From the NCBI GenBank assembly GCA_021107495.1, contig JAIOSR010000364.1, forward strand, positions 1 through 13,423: 13,423 nt of DNA, read 5' to 3'. A program made the position numbers and the translations under genes. Shown piece after piece: positions 6,542 to 13,423 of this stretch (the stretch's first letter is position 1; every line of letters begins with the position of its first letter). Source of the DNA: Desulfobacterales bacterium (GTDB lineage Bacteria; Desulfobacterota; DSM-4660; Desulfatiglandales; Desulfatiglandaceae). The notes under the pieces are model-generated. The model was given only the letters and a program-made list of their open reading frames with translations, was not told the DNA's origin and ran no database searches.

Positions 6542-6559
6542 CCGTCCAAGCCGGGACGG
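6542..6559 (+). promoter_or_regulatory. GC-rich hairpin in the leader of the dehydrogenase-liv operon
   Basis: CCGTCC (6542-6547) pairs with GGACGG (6554-6559) across a 6-base loop, between the predicted promoter and the AAGGAGG ribosome-binding site. There is no T-run, so it is not a terminator. It could influence mRNA stability or bind a regulator; no known riboswitch class is recognised. Confidence 0.3.
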
Positions 6560-6591
6560 ATGTAAAGATTTAAAAGGAGGAGGATGATTCT

Positions 6592-8241
6592 ATGGAATAT
6601 TCAATAAGCCCTGATGGAGAAAAATTCAAGATCCCTGATGAGGATGATTATACAAAGGAATACGAACGGCTTGAAAAACTGGTAAAGGAAAAAAGAGAAG
6701 AAGGCCTTGAGATTGTGGTGGTCATGGGTCTGGGCTTTGTGGGTGCTGTTATGGCCGGTGTGGTCGCCGATTCGGTTGATAAAAAGACCGGCAAGCCCGG
6801 CAAATTTGTCATTGGCATGCAAAGGCCGAGCACCCGGAGCTTCTGGAAAATACCGCTTTTCAACAAGGGCATATCCCCCGTAAAGGCAGAGGATCCCGAG
6901 GTAGCCCCCTTGATCGAGCGCTGTGTGAACCGGAAAAAGACAATGTCCGCCACCTTTACCTACGACGCACTCAAATTGGCAGACGTTCTGGTCGTGGATG
7001 TCCAGTGCGACTATCTCAAACAGGACTTGGGCAATCTCAGGAGCGGACATGCGGATATAAGCGCCTTAGAGGACAGTTTCAAGGTCATAGGAGAAAAAAT
7101 ATCTCCCCATTGTCTGGTATTGATAGAAACCACGGTCCCTCCCGGAACCACCGAATATATTGCCTATCCTCTTATTAAAAAGGCCTTTAAGGCAAGGGGA
7201 ATTGCTGAGGAGCCCATGCTGGCCCACAGCTTTGAAAGGGTAATGCCCGGGAAGGAATATGTGCGGTCCGTCAGGGACTTCTGGCGCGTATGCAGCGGCA
7301 TTAACCGGGAAAGCCGTGAAAAGATAAGTAAATTCCTGTCCGAAATCCTGAATGTGGATGAATTCCCCCTTACAGTCCTTGACAGACCCATTGAAAGTGA
7401 AACCTGTAAGATAGTGGAAAACAGTTACAGGGCAACTATCTTAGCCTTTCTTGATGAATGGAGCCTGTTCTCCGAGACCAACGGGATTGATCTCATTAAG
7501 GTGATCAATGCCATCAAGGTTCGACCGACCCACAGCAATATCATCTTCCCGGGGCCCGGAATCGGCGGTTATTGTCTTCCCAAGGACGGGGGTCTTGGCC
7601 TCTGGGCCTACAAGCATTTGATGGGTTTTGAAAACGATATATTCAAGATAACGCCGCAGGCCATTAATATCAATGACACAAGGGCATTGCACGCGGCCCA
7701 GTTGGTACGTGATGCTTTACGGAATATGGGTCTTATCGTAGCCGCCTCTCAGATAGCGGTTCTCGGGGCCTCTTACAGGGAAGACGTGGGAGATACCCGT
7801 TACAGCGGTTCTGAGATTATCGTGCGCAAATTGACCGAAATGGGGGCGGATGTAAAGGCCCATGACCCCTATGTGCAACACTGGTGGGAGCTTGAGAAAC
7901 AGGACACATATCCTGCGGTCGGTGCAAGCTGGTCCCGCTTTTTCCGCAACCAGGAGCATCTGGATGAATTCCGAATGACCCCGGACCTGGAAGAGGCTTT
8001 GAAGGGATCCGACGCGGTTGTCTTGGCGGTCCGGCATCAGCCATACCTGGAATTAGTGCCTGAGGAAGTTGTCAGGATGGCCGGTGCACCGTTAGCGATT
8101 GTAGATTGTTTCGGGATTCTGGATGATGACAAGATAAGGCGGTACTTTGAGTTGGGTTGCGAGGTCAAGGGCCTTGGCAGGGGCCATATAAACAGAATAA
8201 AAGACAAAGTCAGAAAAGAGGGACAAGGAGGACAACCATGA
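6592..8241 (+). CDS. UDP-glucose/GDP-mannose dehydrogenase family nucleotide-sugar dehydrogenase
   Basis: The 549-residue protein is longer than the usual 420-450. A charged 40-residue N-terminal extension precedes the NAD-binding GLGFVG (46-51). Next come ETTVPPGT (180-187), the K273-N277 catalytic helix in CKIVEN, the catalytic cysteine C328 in GPGIGGYCLPKD with K331 and D332, and a C-terminal UDP-sugar-binding domain (about 385-530). The family oxidises the C6 hydroxyl of a nucleotide sugar twice to a uronic acid using two NAD+, feeding surface polysaccharide synthesis. The region after the glycine loop is expanded, and the usual acidic residue that grips NAD ribose is not evident (VIGMQRPS), so cofactor or substrate may differ. 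The start is set by AAGGAGG at 6574. The TGA overlaps the livK ATG by four bases, so it is co-translated with an amino-acid type importer, an odd pairing. The family is clear; the sugar is unknown. Confidence 0.88.
   Translation: MEYSISPDGEKFKIPDEDDYTKEYERLEKLVKEKREEGLEIVVVMGLGFVGAVMAGVVADSVDKKTGKPGKFVIGMQRPSTRSFWKIPLFNKGISPVKAEDPEVAPLIERCVNRKKTMSATFTYDALKLADVLVVDVQCDYLKQDLGNLRSGHADISALEDSFKVIGEKISPHCLVLIETTVPPGTTEYIAYPLIKKAFKARGIAEEPMLAHSFERVMPGKEYVRSVRDFWRVCSGINRESREKISKFLSEILNVDEFPLTVLDRPIESETCKIVENSYRATILAFLDEWSLFSETNGIDLIKVINAIKVRPTHSNIIFPGPGIGGYCLPKDGGLGLWAYKHLMGFENDIFKITPQAININDTRALHAAQLVRDALRNMGLIVAASQIAVLGASYREDVGDTRYSGSEIIVRKLTEMGADVKAHDPYVQHWWELEKQDTYPAVGASWSRFFRNQEHLDEFRMTPDLEEALKGSDAVVLAVRHQPYLELVPEEVVRMAGAPLAIVDCFGILDDDKIRRYFELGCEVKGLGRGHINRIKDKVRKEGQGGQP
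8225..8231 (+). promoter_or_regulatory. Ribosome-binding site fixing the livK start
   Basis: AAGGAGG lies six bases before the ATG at 8238. It favours that start over an in-frame ATG at 8157, which would add 27 polar residues ahead of an obvious signal peptide and overlap the dehydrogenase gene by 85 bases. Confidence 0.8.
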
Positions 8242-9401
8242 TAAAAAGAACTCAGATACTCATTTTGCTGGCCGCTTTCTGCCTTGTTATAAGTCCCCTT
8301 TTGGCCCATGCTGATGAATGGGGGACCATTACCATACCGGAGGGCAAACCCGTAAAGATCGGGATGGGCACCATGCTTACGGGTGATTATGCAAGCTTGG
8401 GGATCGATATCAAGCACGGCGCGGAAATGGCCGTCCTTGACCATGGGCCTATCTTGGGCCATTCCCTGATCCTTCAGGCCGAAGATGACGGGTGTTCAGG
8501 CCCGCCTTCCGTGGCAATTGCCGAGAAACTCTGCAATGATCCATTAGTGGTCGGCCTCGTGGGGTATATGTGCAGCGGGGGCAGCAAGCCTGCCTCGGAT
8601 ATTCACGACAAATACAAGGTGGTCATGGTTTCTCCATCCTCCACGGCCCTGGAATTGACCGCCCGCGGTATCCCCATCTTTTTCCGGACATGCTGGAATG
8701 ACAGGATACAGGCCGAAAGGGCCGCCGCCTTCGCGATTAAGCGTGGTTGGACAAGCGTAGTTGTCCTTCACGACAAGAGTGACTATGGCCAGAGCCTGGC
8801 CGAGGATTTCGGGAAAAATATCGAAAAAAGGGGTGGCAAAGTCCTGGCCTCAGAAGGCCTGACACGAGGGGACAAGGATTTTTCGCCCGTGCTCACAAAA
8901 ATAAAACCTTTGAGGCCTAAGCTGATCTACTTCGGCGGTATGGCCGCCGAGGGCGTCCTGGTGGCTCGTCAGATGAAAAGGGTGGGTTTGAGAAAGACCC
9001 ATTTCATGAGCGATGACGGTTGTTACACTGAAAAAGATTTTATCCAGGCGGGCGGGAAGGCCAGCAACGGATGTTATGTCACTTATGCCAAAGAACCGGA
9101 CCCCGCATGGGTAAAGAGATTTGAGGCAAAGTACGGGCCGAGACAGACCTTTTCACCCCAGGCATATGATGCGGCCACCATCCTGATGAGGGCCGTTGAG
9201 AAAGCGGCAAAAAAACAGCCGGACGGCAGCCTGATCATAGGAAAAAAGGCATTAAGGGATGCTATTGCGGGCACGGGGTATGACGGCATCACCGGTAGAA
9301 TTGCGTTTGATGCCCATGGGGACCGGACCGGCTCCGTTGTGAAGATATACAAAGTAGTTGATGAAAATGGGAAACGATTTTTCAAACAATTAGAGTTCTG
9401 A
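8238..9401 (+). CDS. livK: Branched-chain amino-acid type ABC transporter, periplasmic binding protein
   Basis: The 387-residue protein starts at 8238. The first 25 residues are a classic Sec signal: a KR start, a hydrophobic core rich in Leu and Ile, and cleavage after AHA. The mature part is a type I periplasmic binding fold (Peripla_BP_6): VKIGMGTMLTGDYASLG opens the first lobe, VGYMCSGGSKPASDI and VVMVSPSSTALEL form the ligand cleft, and VVLHDKSDYGQSLAEDF plus LIYFGGMAAEG mark the second lobe. LivJ/LivK relatives bind leucine, isoleucine, valine, other amino acids, amides or urea; the ligand cannot be assigned here. It delivers ligand to the LivH-LivM channel. The ATGA overlap with the dehydrogenase stop suggests coupled translation. 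A 102-base gap follows before livH. The symbol reflects family and context rather than proven leucine specificity. Confidence 0.9.
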   Translation: MIKRTQILILLAAFCLVISPLLAHADEWGTITIPEGKPVKIGMGTMLTGDYASLGIDIKHGAEMAVLDHGPILGHSLILQAEDDGCSGPPSVAIAEKLCNDPLVVGLVGYMCSGGSKPASDIHDKYKVVMVSPSSTALELTARGIPIFFRTCWNDRIQAERAAAFAIKRGWTSVVVLHDKSDYGQSLAEDFGKNIEKRGGKVLASEGLTRGDKDFSPVLTKIKPLRPKLIYFGGMAAEGVLVARQMKRVGLRKTHFMSDDGCYTEKDFIQAGGKASNGCYVTYAKEPDPAWVKRFEAKYGPRQTFSPQAYDAATILMRAVEKAAKKQPDGSLIIGKKALRDAIAGTGYDGITGRIAFDAHGDRTGSVVKIYKVVDENGKRFFKQLEF

Positions 9402-9503
9402 CCAACGCGAGTCATCCGTTGTCCGTTATAAAATCACATCTTTCCGTTTGGATCGCATCAAAAAAGGAAAGAAAGAATTGAACAACCGATAACAAACGGT
9501 GTC

Positions 9504-10430
9504 ATGTCCTACCTCCTCAATCCGCAAGTCATCATCGATCAAAGCATCAATGGCCTGACCATTGGAGGGATTTATGCCCTGATTGCATTAGGTTACACGC
9601 TTGTCTACGGTATCCTTTTCATGATCAATTTCGCCCATGGTGAGATTTTCATGTTCGGCTCATTCGGGGGATTTGCGGCCCTGACCTATTTTGTAAACAG
9701 CGGCTTTGCCGATGCCCATCCCGGTCTCTCAATAGTCGCCGCTTTCCTGGCGGCCATGGTTATTTCCGCGATCCTCGGCGCCCTTTTGGAGCGGATCGCC
9801 TACAGGCCTCTGCGCAATGCGCCCAGACTCGCCCCGCTTATCAGTGCCATAGGCGCCTCCATTTTCCTCCAGAACCTCATGATGCTGATCATCAAGGCCC
9901 GTATGCAGGTGTACCCGGATATCATACCGGAGGAATTTCTCGAATTCGGCCAGTACAGCATCTCTTACTTCCAGCTTTTCATAATCTTCGGTTCTGTTTT
10001 ACTCATGGTCGGGCTCTATTTGTTTATTCAAAAGACCAAAACAGGCAAGGCCATGCGGGCCGTGGCCGAGGACAGGGAGGCGGCCTCCCTCATGGGTATC
10101 GACGTGAACAGGATTATCCTGATTACCTTTGTCATAGGCTCGGCCTTAGCCGCGGTCGCGGGAGTCATGGTGGGGATTTACTATACCCAGATTGATCATA
10201 TGATGGGCTTTATCCCAGGCATCAAGGCTTTTACTGCCGCTGTTTTGGGAGGCATCGGAAACGTGCCGGGTGCCATGTTAGGGGGATATTTTTTAGGACT
10301 GGCAGAGGCATTTGGAGTCCTGTTTATGCCAGCGGAATACAAGGACGTAATCGCATTCGGCCTCCTGGTTCTTGTCCTGATTTTCAGGCCAAGCGGCATA
10401 TTGGGAGAGGTAGTCTCGGAAAGGGCGTGA
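9504..10430 (+). CDS. livH: Branched-chain amino-acid type ABC transporter permease
   Basis: This 308-residue integral membrane protein has about eight hydrophobic segments. The N-terminal NGLTIGGIYALIALGYTLVY and NFAHGEIFMFG are hallmark LivH sequences. AVAEDREAASLMGIDVNRI (about residues 191-210) is the cytoplasmic coupling loop that contacts the ATPases, and FRPSGILGE closes the protein as in the family. It forms the inner-membrane channel with LivM. The ribosome-binding site is weak (CGGTG just before the ATG), but an upstream in-frame TTG at 9478 runs into TAA within a few codons, so 9504 is the best start. A 317-base non-coding gap, not the usual few bases, separates it from livM. Confidence 0.92.
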   Translation: MSYLLNPQVIIDQSINGLTIGGIYALIALGYTLVYGILFMINFAHGEIFMFGSFGGFAALTYFVNSGFADAHPGLSIVAAFLAAMVISAILGALLERIAYRPLRNAPRLAPLISAIGASIFLQNLMMLIIKARMQVYPDIIPEEFLEFGQYSISYFQLFIIFGSVLLMVGLYLFIQKTKTGKAMRAVAEDREAASLMGIDVNRIILITFVIGSALAAVAGVMVGIYYTQIDHMMGFIPGIKAFTAAVLGGIGNVPGAMLGGYFLGLAEAFGVLFMPAEYKDVIAFGLLVLVLIFRPSGILGEVVSERA

Positions 10431-10747
10431 TGGGCATTAGGAAGACTGAAGAGAAATGTGAAATAAGTTCTCAATAAGTTCGGATATCCGACCTGGCATA
10501 TTTCTTATAGGCGCTCTATAAACCTGCCATAATAATGTGGCCCGATTTTTGGGGTTTTGAGCAATTTGGCAGTAAAATACCAGCCGTTGGATATAATAAA
10601 CCCCAAATATTCGGCCACTGCCAAATCCGATACAGGTGCCTTTTGATAGAGCGCCTCTAAAAAACAGGCCAGGTCTCCATCTATGAAAAGGGCTTGTCTA
10701 CCACTGGCATGGTTTTAACCCGAACTTTTTGAGAAATTACGTAAGAA
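10431..10747. other. 317-base intergenic region splitting livH and livM
   Basis: No supported coding frame lies here. Nearly all of it is the inverted-repeat element at 10468-10735, described separately. The remaining 12 bases before livM carry only a weak purine-rich stretch (GTAAGAA) as possible ribosome-binding site. A 12-base palindrome, TCGGATATCCGA (10480-10491), overlaps the element's left end. Confidence 0.6.
10468..10735. mobile_element. Non-coding MITE-like element with terminal and nested inverted repeats
   Basis: The ends TTCTCAATAAGTTCGG (10468-10483) and CCGAACTTTTTGAGAA (10720-10735) are inverted copies matching at 15 of 16 bases. Inside, 10490-10519 and 10646-10675 are 30-base inverted arms matching at 26 positions, including a perfect 11 bases (AGGCGCTCTAT / ATAGAGCGCCT). 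Further inward, ACCTG/CAGGT, GTGGCC/GGCCAC and ATTTTTGGGGTTT against AAACCCCAAATAT continue the pairing in order. This looks like a decayed MITE or long-hairpin element. No transposase frame and no clear target-site duplication were found, so mobility is inferred. An alternative is a structured mRNA segment controlling livM. Confidence 0.55.
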
Positions 10748-11689
10748 ATGGTGAATACAAAAAAAATCTATCTGCCGATTGTGGTGCTTTTTCTGGTGCT
10801 GCTACCTCCCATGGTCGGCAATTACTGGACCCAGGTCCTGGGAAATATCGGCATTTATGTCATGCTGGGTATCGGTCTCAATGTTGTCGTGGGATTTGCA
10901 GGTCTCCTTGATCTGGGCTATGTGGCGTTCTATGCCATCGGGGCCTATGGGTACGCCCTTATGGCCTCCCCCCATTTCGGGATACACATCCCCTTCTGGG
11001 TGATGCTGCCCGGCTGTGTGGCCCTTGCCGCGGGCGGCGGGGCCTTGCTCGGGATTCCGGTCCTACGCATGCGCGGCGATTATCTTGCCATTGTAACATT
11101 AGGCTTTGGTGAAATCATTCACATCCTTTTGAACAACCTGGACCCTTTAACCAACGGGCCCAGGGGTCTTTTAAGGATTGACGCGCCCGCAATAGGAAAT
11201 TTCGTGGTAAACAGTCCTTTCAGATGGTATTATTTGATCTTTGCCGGTATAATTTTTTCGGCCTTTGTTGCCGACCGACTCAATAATTCCCGCATTGGAA
11301 GGGCATGGATCGCTATGCGGGAGGACCAGGATGCAGCAGCCGTGATGGGTATCAACATCTTGAAATACAAACTGCTTGCATTTACAATCGGTGCCTCATT
11401 TGCAGGGATTGGAGGTGCCATATTTGCCGCCAGGCAGGGATCCGTCTTCCCGGAAAATTTTTCATTGATGGTTTCCATTAATGTGCTTTGTCTGATAATT
11501 ATCGGGGGCATGGGAAGCATTCCCGGCGTCATCTTAGGGGCCGTTATCCTAATTGGACTTCCCGAAATCCTCAGAGGGGTGCATCAGTACAGGATGCTTG
11601 TCTTCGGCGGTCTTTTAGTGGCCATGATGATTTTCCGGCCGACCGGATTTATACCGTCTGCCAGAAGGAAGATGGAGCTAAGGGAATAG
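10748..11689 (+). CDS. livM: Branched-chain amino-acid type ABC transporter permease
   Basis: This 313-residue membrane protein with about eight to ten hydrophobic segments is of the common short LivM form, without the N-terminal extension of the E. coli protein. LivM marks are GLNVVVGFAGLLDLGYVAFYAIGAY near residues 35-60 (cited as a span), RMRGDYLAIVTLGFGEI, the coupling loop AMREDQDAAAVMGINILKYK (about 191-210), GGMGSIPGVILGA, and the C-terminal FRPTGFIP. It pairs with LivH as the inner-membrane pore. The start at 10748 has only a weak ribosome-binding site and lies 12 bases after the inverted-repeat element, so the original leader may have been displaced. LivG follows 12 bases after its stop. 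Confidence 0.92.
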   Translation: MVNTKKIYLPIVVLFLVLLPPMVGNYWTQVLGNIGIYVMLGIGLNVVVGFAGLLDLGYVAFYAIGAYGYALMASPHFGIHIPFWVMLPGCVALAAGGGALLGIPVLRMRGDYLAIVTLGFGEIIHILLNNLDPLTNGPRGLLRIDAPAIGNFVVNSPFRWYYLIFAGIIFSAFVADRLNNSRIGRAWIAMREDQDAAAVMGINILKYKLLAFTIGASFAGIGGAIFAARQGSVFPENFSLMVSINVLCLIIIGGMGSIPGVILGAVILIGLPEILRGVHQYRMLVFGGLLVAMMIFRPTGFIPSARRKMELRE

Positions 11690-11701
11690 AGACCGGGGAC
11701 T

Positions 11702-12499
11702 ATGACCATATTACTCCAAACAAAAGGGCTCTCAAAACGATTCGGCGGGCTCACCGCCTTGAATAACATAAACCTCGAGCTTGAATCCTGCGTGATCCTT
11801 GGGCTCATCGGCCCCAACGGGGCAGGGAAAACTACTCTTTTTAATTGTTTGACCGGTGTTTATCCCATAGACGGGGGCGACATTATCTTTGAGAACAGAA
11901 GCATACGGGGCCTCAAAAGCCACGTTACCACGTCCTTAGGCATTGCCCGGACCTTTCAGAATATACGGCTTTTTGGCAGCATGACGGCCCTTGAAAATAT
12001 TTTAGTTGGCCGGCACTGCCGCATGAAGGCAGGTGTCTGGGGTGCAATCGCCATGAACAGGAGCACCCTGAAAGAGGAAAAAGAGGCATTCGGGAAAGCC
12101 GATGAACTCTTGAACTTTGTGGGTCTCAAAGGTCAAGGGGACACCCTGGCAAAAAACCTGCCCTATGGAGATCAGCGAAGGCTTGAAATTGCAAGGGCCC
12201 TGGCAGTAAAACCCAGTCTCCTGTTATTGGACGAGCCGACCGCCGGAATGAACCCCCGGGAGACCGCAGAATTAACCCGGTTCATTGAACAAATCCGGAC
12301 GGAACTGGATCTCTCCATTCTTCTCATCGAACATGATATGCGCGTGGTCATGGGTATTTCCGACCGCGTCACGGTCCTGGATTACGGGGTCAAGATCGCT
12401 GAAGGCAGCCCGGAAGAGGTCCGGAAAAACCCCAAGGTGATAGAGGCATATCTGGGACGCCTTGGCACAATGATGGGAAAGAGGGCTGTAACAGCGTAA
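11702..12499 (+). CDS. livG: Branched-chain amino-acid type ABC transporter ATPase (LivG)
   Basis: The 265-residue ABC ATPase carries Walker A GPNGAGKTT (37-45), an ARTFQNIRLF Q-loop typical of LivG, the signature region LPYGDQRRLEIARALA (LivG proteins often carry YGxQR in place of LSGGQ), Walker B LLLLDEPTAGM with catalytic Glu, and the H-loop histidine in LLIEHDM. The C-terminus is the extended LivG tail (EVRKNPKVIEAYLG). It hydrolyses ATP on the cytoplasmic side with LivF to drive import. GGGGAC precedes the ATG and the gap to livM is 12 bases, consistent with one transcript. Nothing unusual is seen. Confidence 0.94.
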   Translation: MTILLQTKGLSKRFGGLTALNNINLELESCVILGLIGPNGAGKTTLFNCLTGVYPIDGGDIIFENRSIRGLKSHVTTSLGIARTFQNIRLFGSMTALENILVGRHCRMKAGVWGAIAMNRSTLKEEKEAFGKADELLNFVGLKGQGDTLAKNLPYGDQRRLEIARALAVKPSLLLLDEPTAGMNPRETAELTRFIEQIRTELDLSILLIEHDMRVVMGISDRVTVLDYGVKIAEGSPEEVRKNPKVIEAYLGRLGTMMGKRAVTA

Positions 12500-12523
12500 G
12501 TGATTAGAGGGTGCTGAGTAGTT

Positions 12524-13255
12524 ATGAACAAGGGACAGGGCCTCCTTACACTCCAGGACATCCACACCTATTATGGGAATATTCATGCCATAAAAGGGAT
12601 ATCCCTGGTAGTGCATAAGGGAGAGGTCGTTACGCTTATCGGCAGCAATGGTGCGGGCAAGACCACTGTTCTAAATGCCGTTTCGGGTGTTCTAAAATCA
12701 AGACAGGGTCGCATCGACTTTGAAGGGACCCGGATTGATAGTCTTGCTCCCCACAGGATCGTACGCATGGGAATCTCTCAGGTGCCGGAGGGAAGAAAGA
12801 TCTTCTCCCGGCTGACAGTCAATGAAAACCTTGAAATGGGTGCATTTATCCGGAATGACATGAAGGAAATCGTCAAAGATATGGACGGAGTTTTTGAGCT
12901 ATTCCCACGCCTCAGAGAAAGGCGGAGTCAAATTGCAGGCACCCTTTCGGGTGGCGAGCAGCAGATGTTAGCCACTGCCCGGGCGCTCATGGCTCGTCCA
13001 CAGCTCCTGCTCCTTGATGAACCCTCAATGGGTCTTGCGCCGTTGCTGGTTGAGACGATATTTGATACCATACAACGTATCAGCGAGGAGGGAACTACTA
13101 TTTTGCTCGTTGAACAAAACGCCTTGATGGCATTTGTAATAGCTACCAGGGGGTATGTCATCCAGACCGGCCGGATTGCCCTGGAAGACAAAATAGAAAA
13201 CCTGTCAAAAAATGAGATGGTTCGGGATCTGTATCTTGGAGGGGATCTTGACTGA
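12524..13255 (+). CDS. livF: Branched-chain amino-acid type ABC transporter ATPase (LivF)
   Basis: The 243-residue ABC ATPase has Walker A GSNGAGKTT (40-48), Q-loop region ISQVPEGRKIFSRLTV (the PEGR motif is typical of LivF), signature LSGGEQQ, Walker B LLLLDEPSMGLAP, and LLVEQN, where glutamine replaces the H-loop histidine, normal for LivF. The C-terminal DLYLGG also fits the family. It partners LivG. The start at 12524 follows livG by 24 bases with a modest AGGGTG upstream. It is the last gene of the liv cluster in view; no clear intrinsic terminator follows, although a small inverted repeat lies at 13333-13362. Confidence 0.94.
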   Translation: MNKGQGLLTLQDIHTYYGNIHAIKGISLVVHKGEVVTLIGSNGAGKTTVLNAVSGVLKSRQGRIDFEGTRIDSLAPHRIVRMGISQVPEGRKIFSRLTVNENLEMGAFIRNDMKEIVKDMDGVFELFPRLRERRSQIAGTLSGGEQQMLATARALMARPQLLLLDEPSMGLAPLLVETIFDTIQRISEEGTTILLVEQNALMAFVIATRGYVIQTGRIALEDKIENLSKNEMVRDLYLGGDLD

Positions 13256-13332
13256 TGTTCGCTTGATAGTTTAAGTCTTCATTTGTTCAATATTTATTTA
13301 CACAGGTTCATTGTTTAGGGTTAAAAAAAGAG

Positions 13333-13362
13333 GATCATCTCCAAATTAGTTGATCGATGATC
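13333..13362. repeat. Small inverted repeat downstream of livF
   Basis: GATCATC (13333-13339) and GATGATC (13356-13362) form a 7-bp stem over a 16-base loop. TGATC-GAT-GATCA (13351-13363) is an overlapping alternative. No T-run follows, so termination is doubtful. Confidence 0.3.
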
Positions 13363-13367
13363 AGGAT

Positions 13368-13388
13368 TCAAGGGGTCAAGGGGTCAAG
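13368..13388. repeat. Short tandem repeat, 8-base unit
   Basis: TCAAGGGG occurs twice in tandem, then TCAAG, giving about 2.6 copies. It lies in AT-rich DNA after livF with no coding frame. It could be a slippage tract or the edge of an intergenic repeat continuing past the window. Confidence 0.45.
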
Positions 13389-13423
13389 TGAAAGACCTAA
13401 TAATAACGATAATATGAACGTAG

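Noticed and set aside
6542..6583. Riboswitch in the dehydrogenase leader
   Set aside because: There is only a single 6-bp hairpin before the ribosome-binding site; no known aptamer pattern was recognised.
8157..8237. Longer start for the binding protein at the ATG at 8157
   Set aside because: It would put 27 polar residues before a textbook signal peptide and overlap the dehydrogenase by 85 bases, and the ATG at 8238 has AAGGAGG six bases upstream.
13333..13388. CRISPR or terminator after livF
   Set aside because: The repeat unit is 8 bases without spacers, and the inverted repeat lacks a T-run.

Overview
The window reads like a chromosomal segment of a Gram-negative, anaerobe-type bacterium, most likely a Desulfobacterota (deltaproteobacterial) genome. 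This is an inference from gene style only: a heptosyltransferase-type GT9 enzyme implies LPS, class III cyclase and PilZ signalling genes are present, an HAAT/Liv importer is encoded, base composition looks intermediate, and small palindromic repeats lie between genes. No rRNA, tRNA, CRISPR array, phage gene or transposase gene was seen.

Layout. (1) Positions 1-746, minus strand: the start of a GT9 glycosyltransferase that runs off the left edge, preceded by a small cupin gene whose stop codon overlaps the glycosyltransferase ribosome-binding site. (2) Positions 747-1012: intergenic DNA with three palindromes, one AT-rich (a diverged copy occurs near 4647) and one GC-rich REP-like inverted repeat. 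(3) Positions 1013-3496, plus strand: a tight operon of a divergent phosphoglycerate-kinase-family protein, a PurN-like formyltransferase and a PilZ-domain protein. (4) Positions 3553-6449: an HD-domain phosphohydrolase (minus strand) diverging from a membrane-anchored HAMP plus class III nucleotidyl cyclase (plus strand), with a 434-base region between them holding a repeat copy and two mutually exclusive hairpins. (5) Positions 6479-13255, plus strand: a good sigma70-like promoter, then a nucleotide-sugar dehydrogenase whose stop codon overlaps the start of a complete branched-chain amino-acid type ABC importer (livK, livH, livM, livG, livF). The livH-livM junction is split by a 268-base non-coding element with near-perfect 16-base terminal inverted repeats and nested internal inverted repeats.

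How the parts fit. The importer has all five components: a periplasmic binding protein, two permeases and two ATPases. The HD protein and the cyclase could make and remove the same cyclic nucleotide, but the cyclase lacks the usual purine-selecting residues, so its product is uncertain. The PGK-like and PurN-like pair keeps most catalytic residues but differs from housekeeping enzymes at informative positions, so its real substrates are open.

The least explained items are the inverted-repeat element inside the liv operon, the PGK-like/PurN-like/PilZ operon, and the cyclase/HD pair. I see no unmistakable new defence or mobile system.
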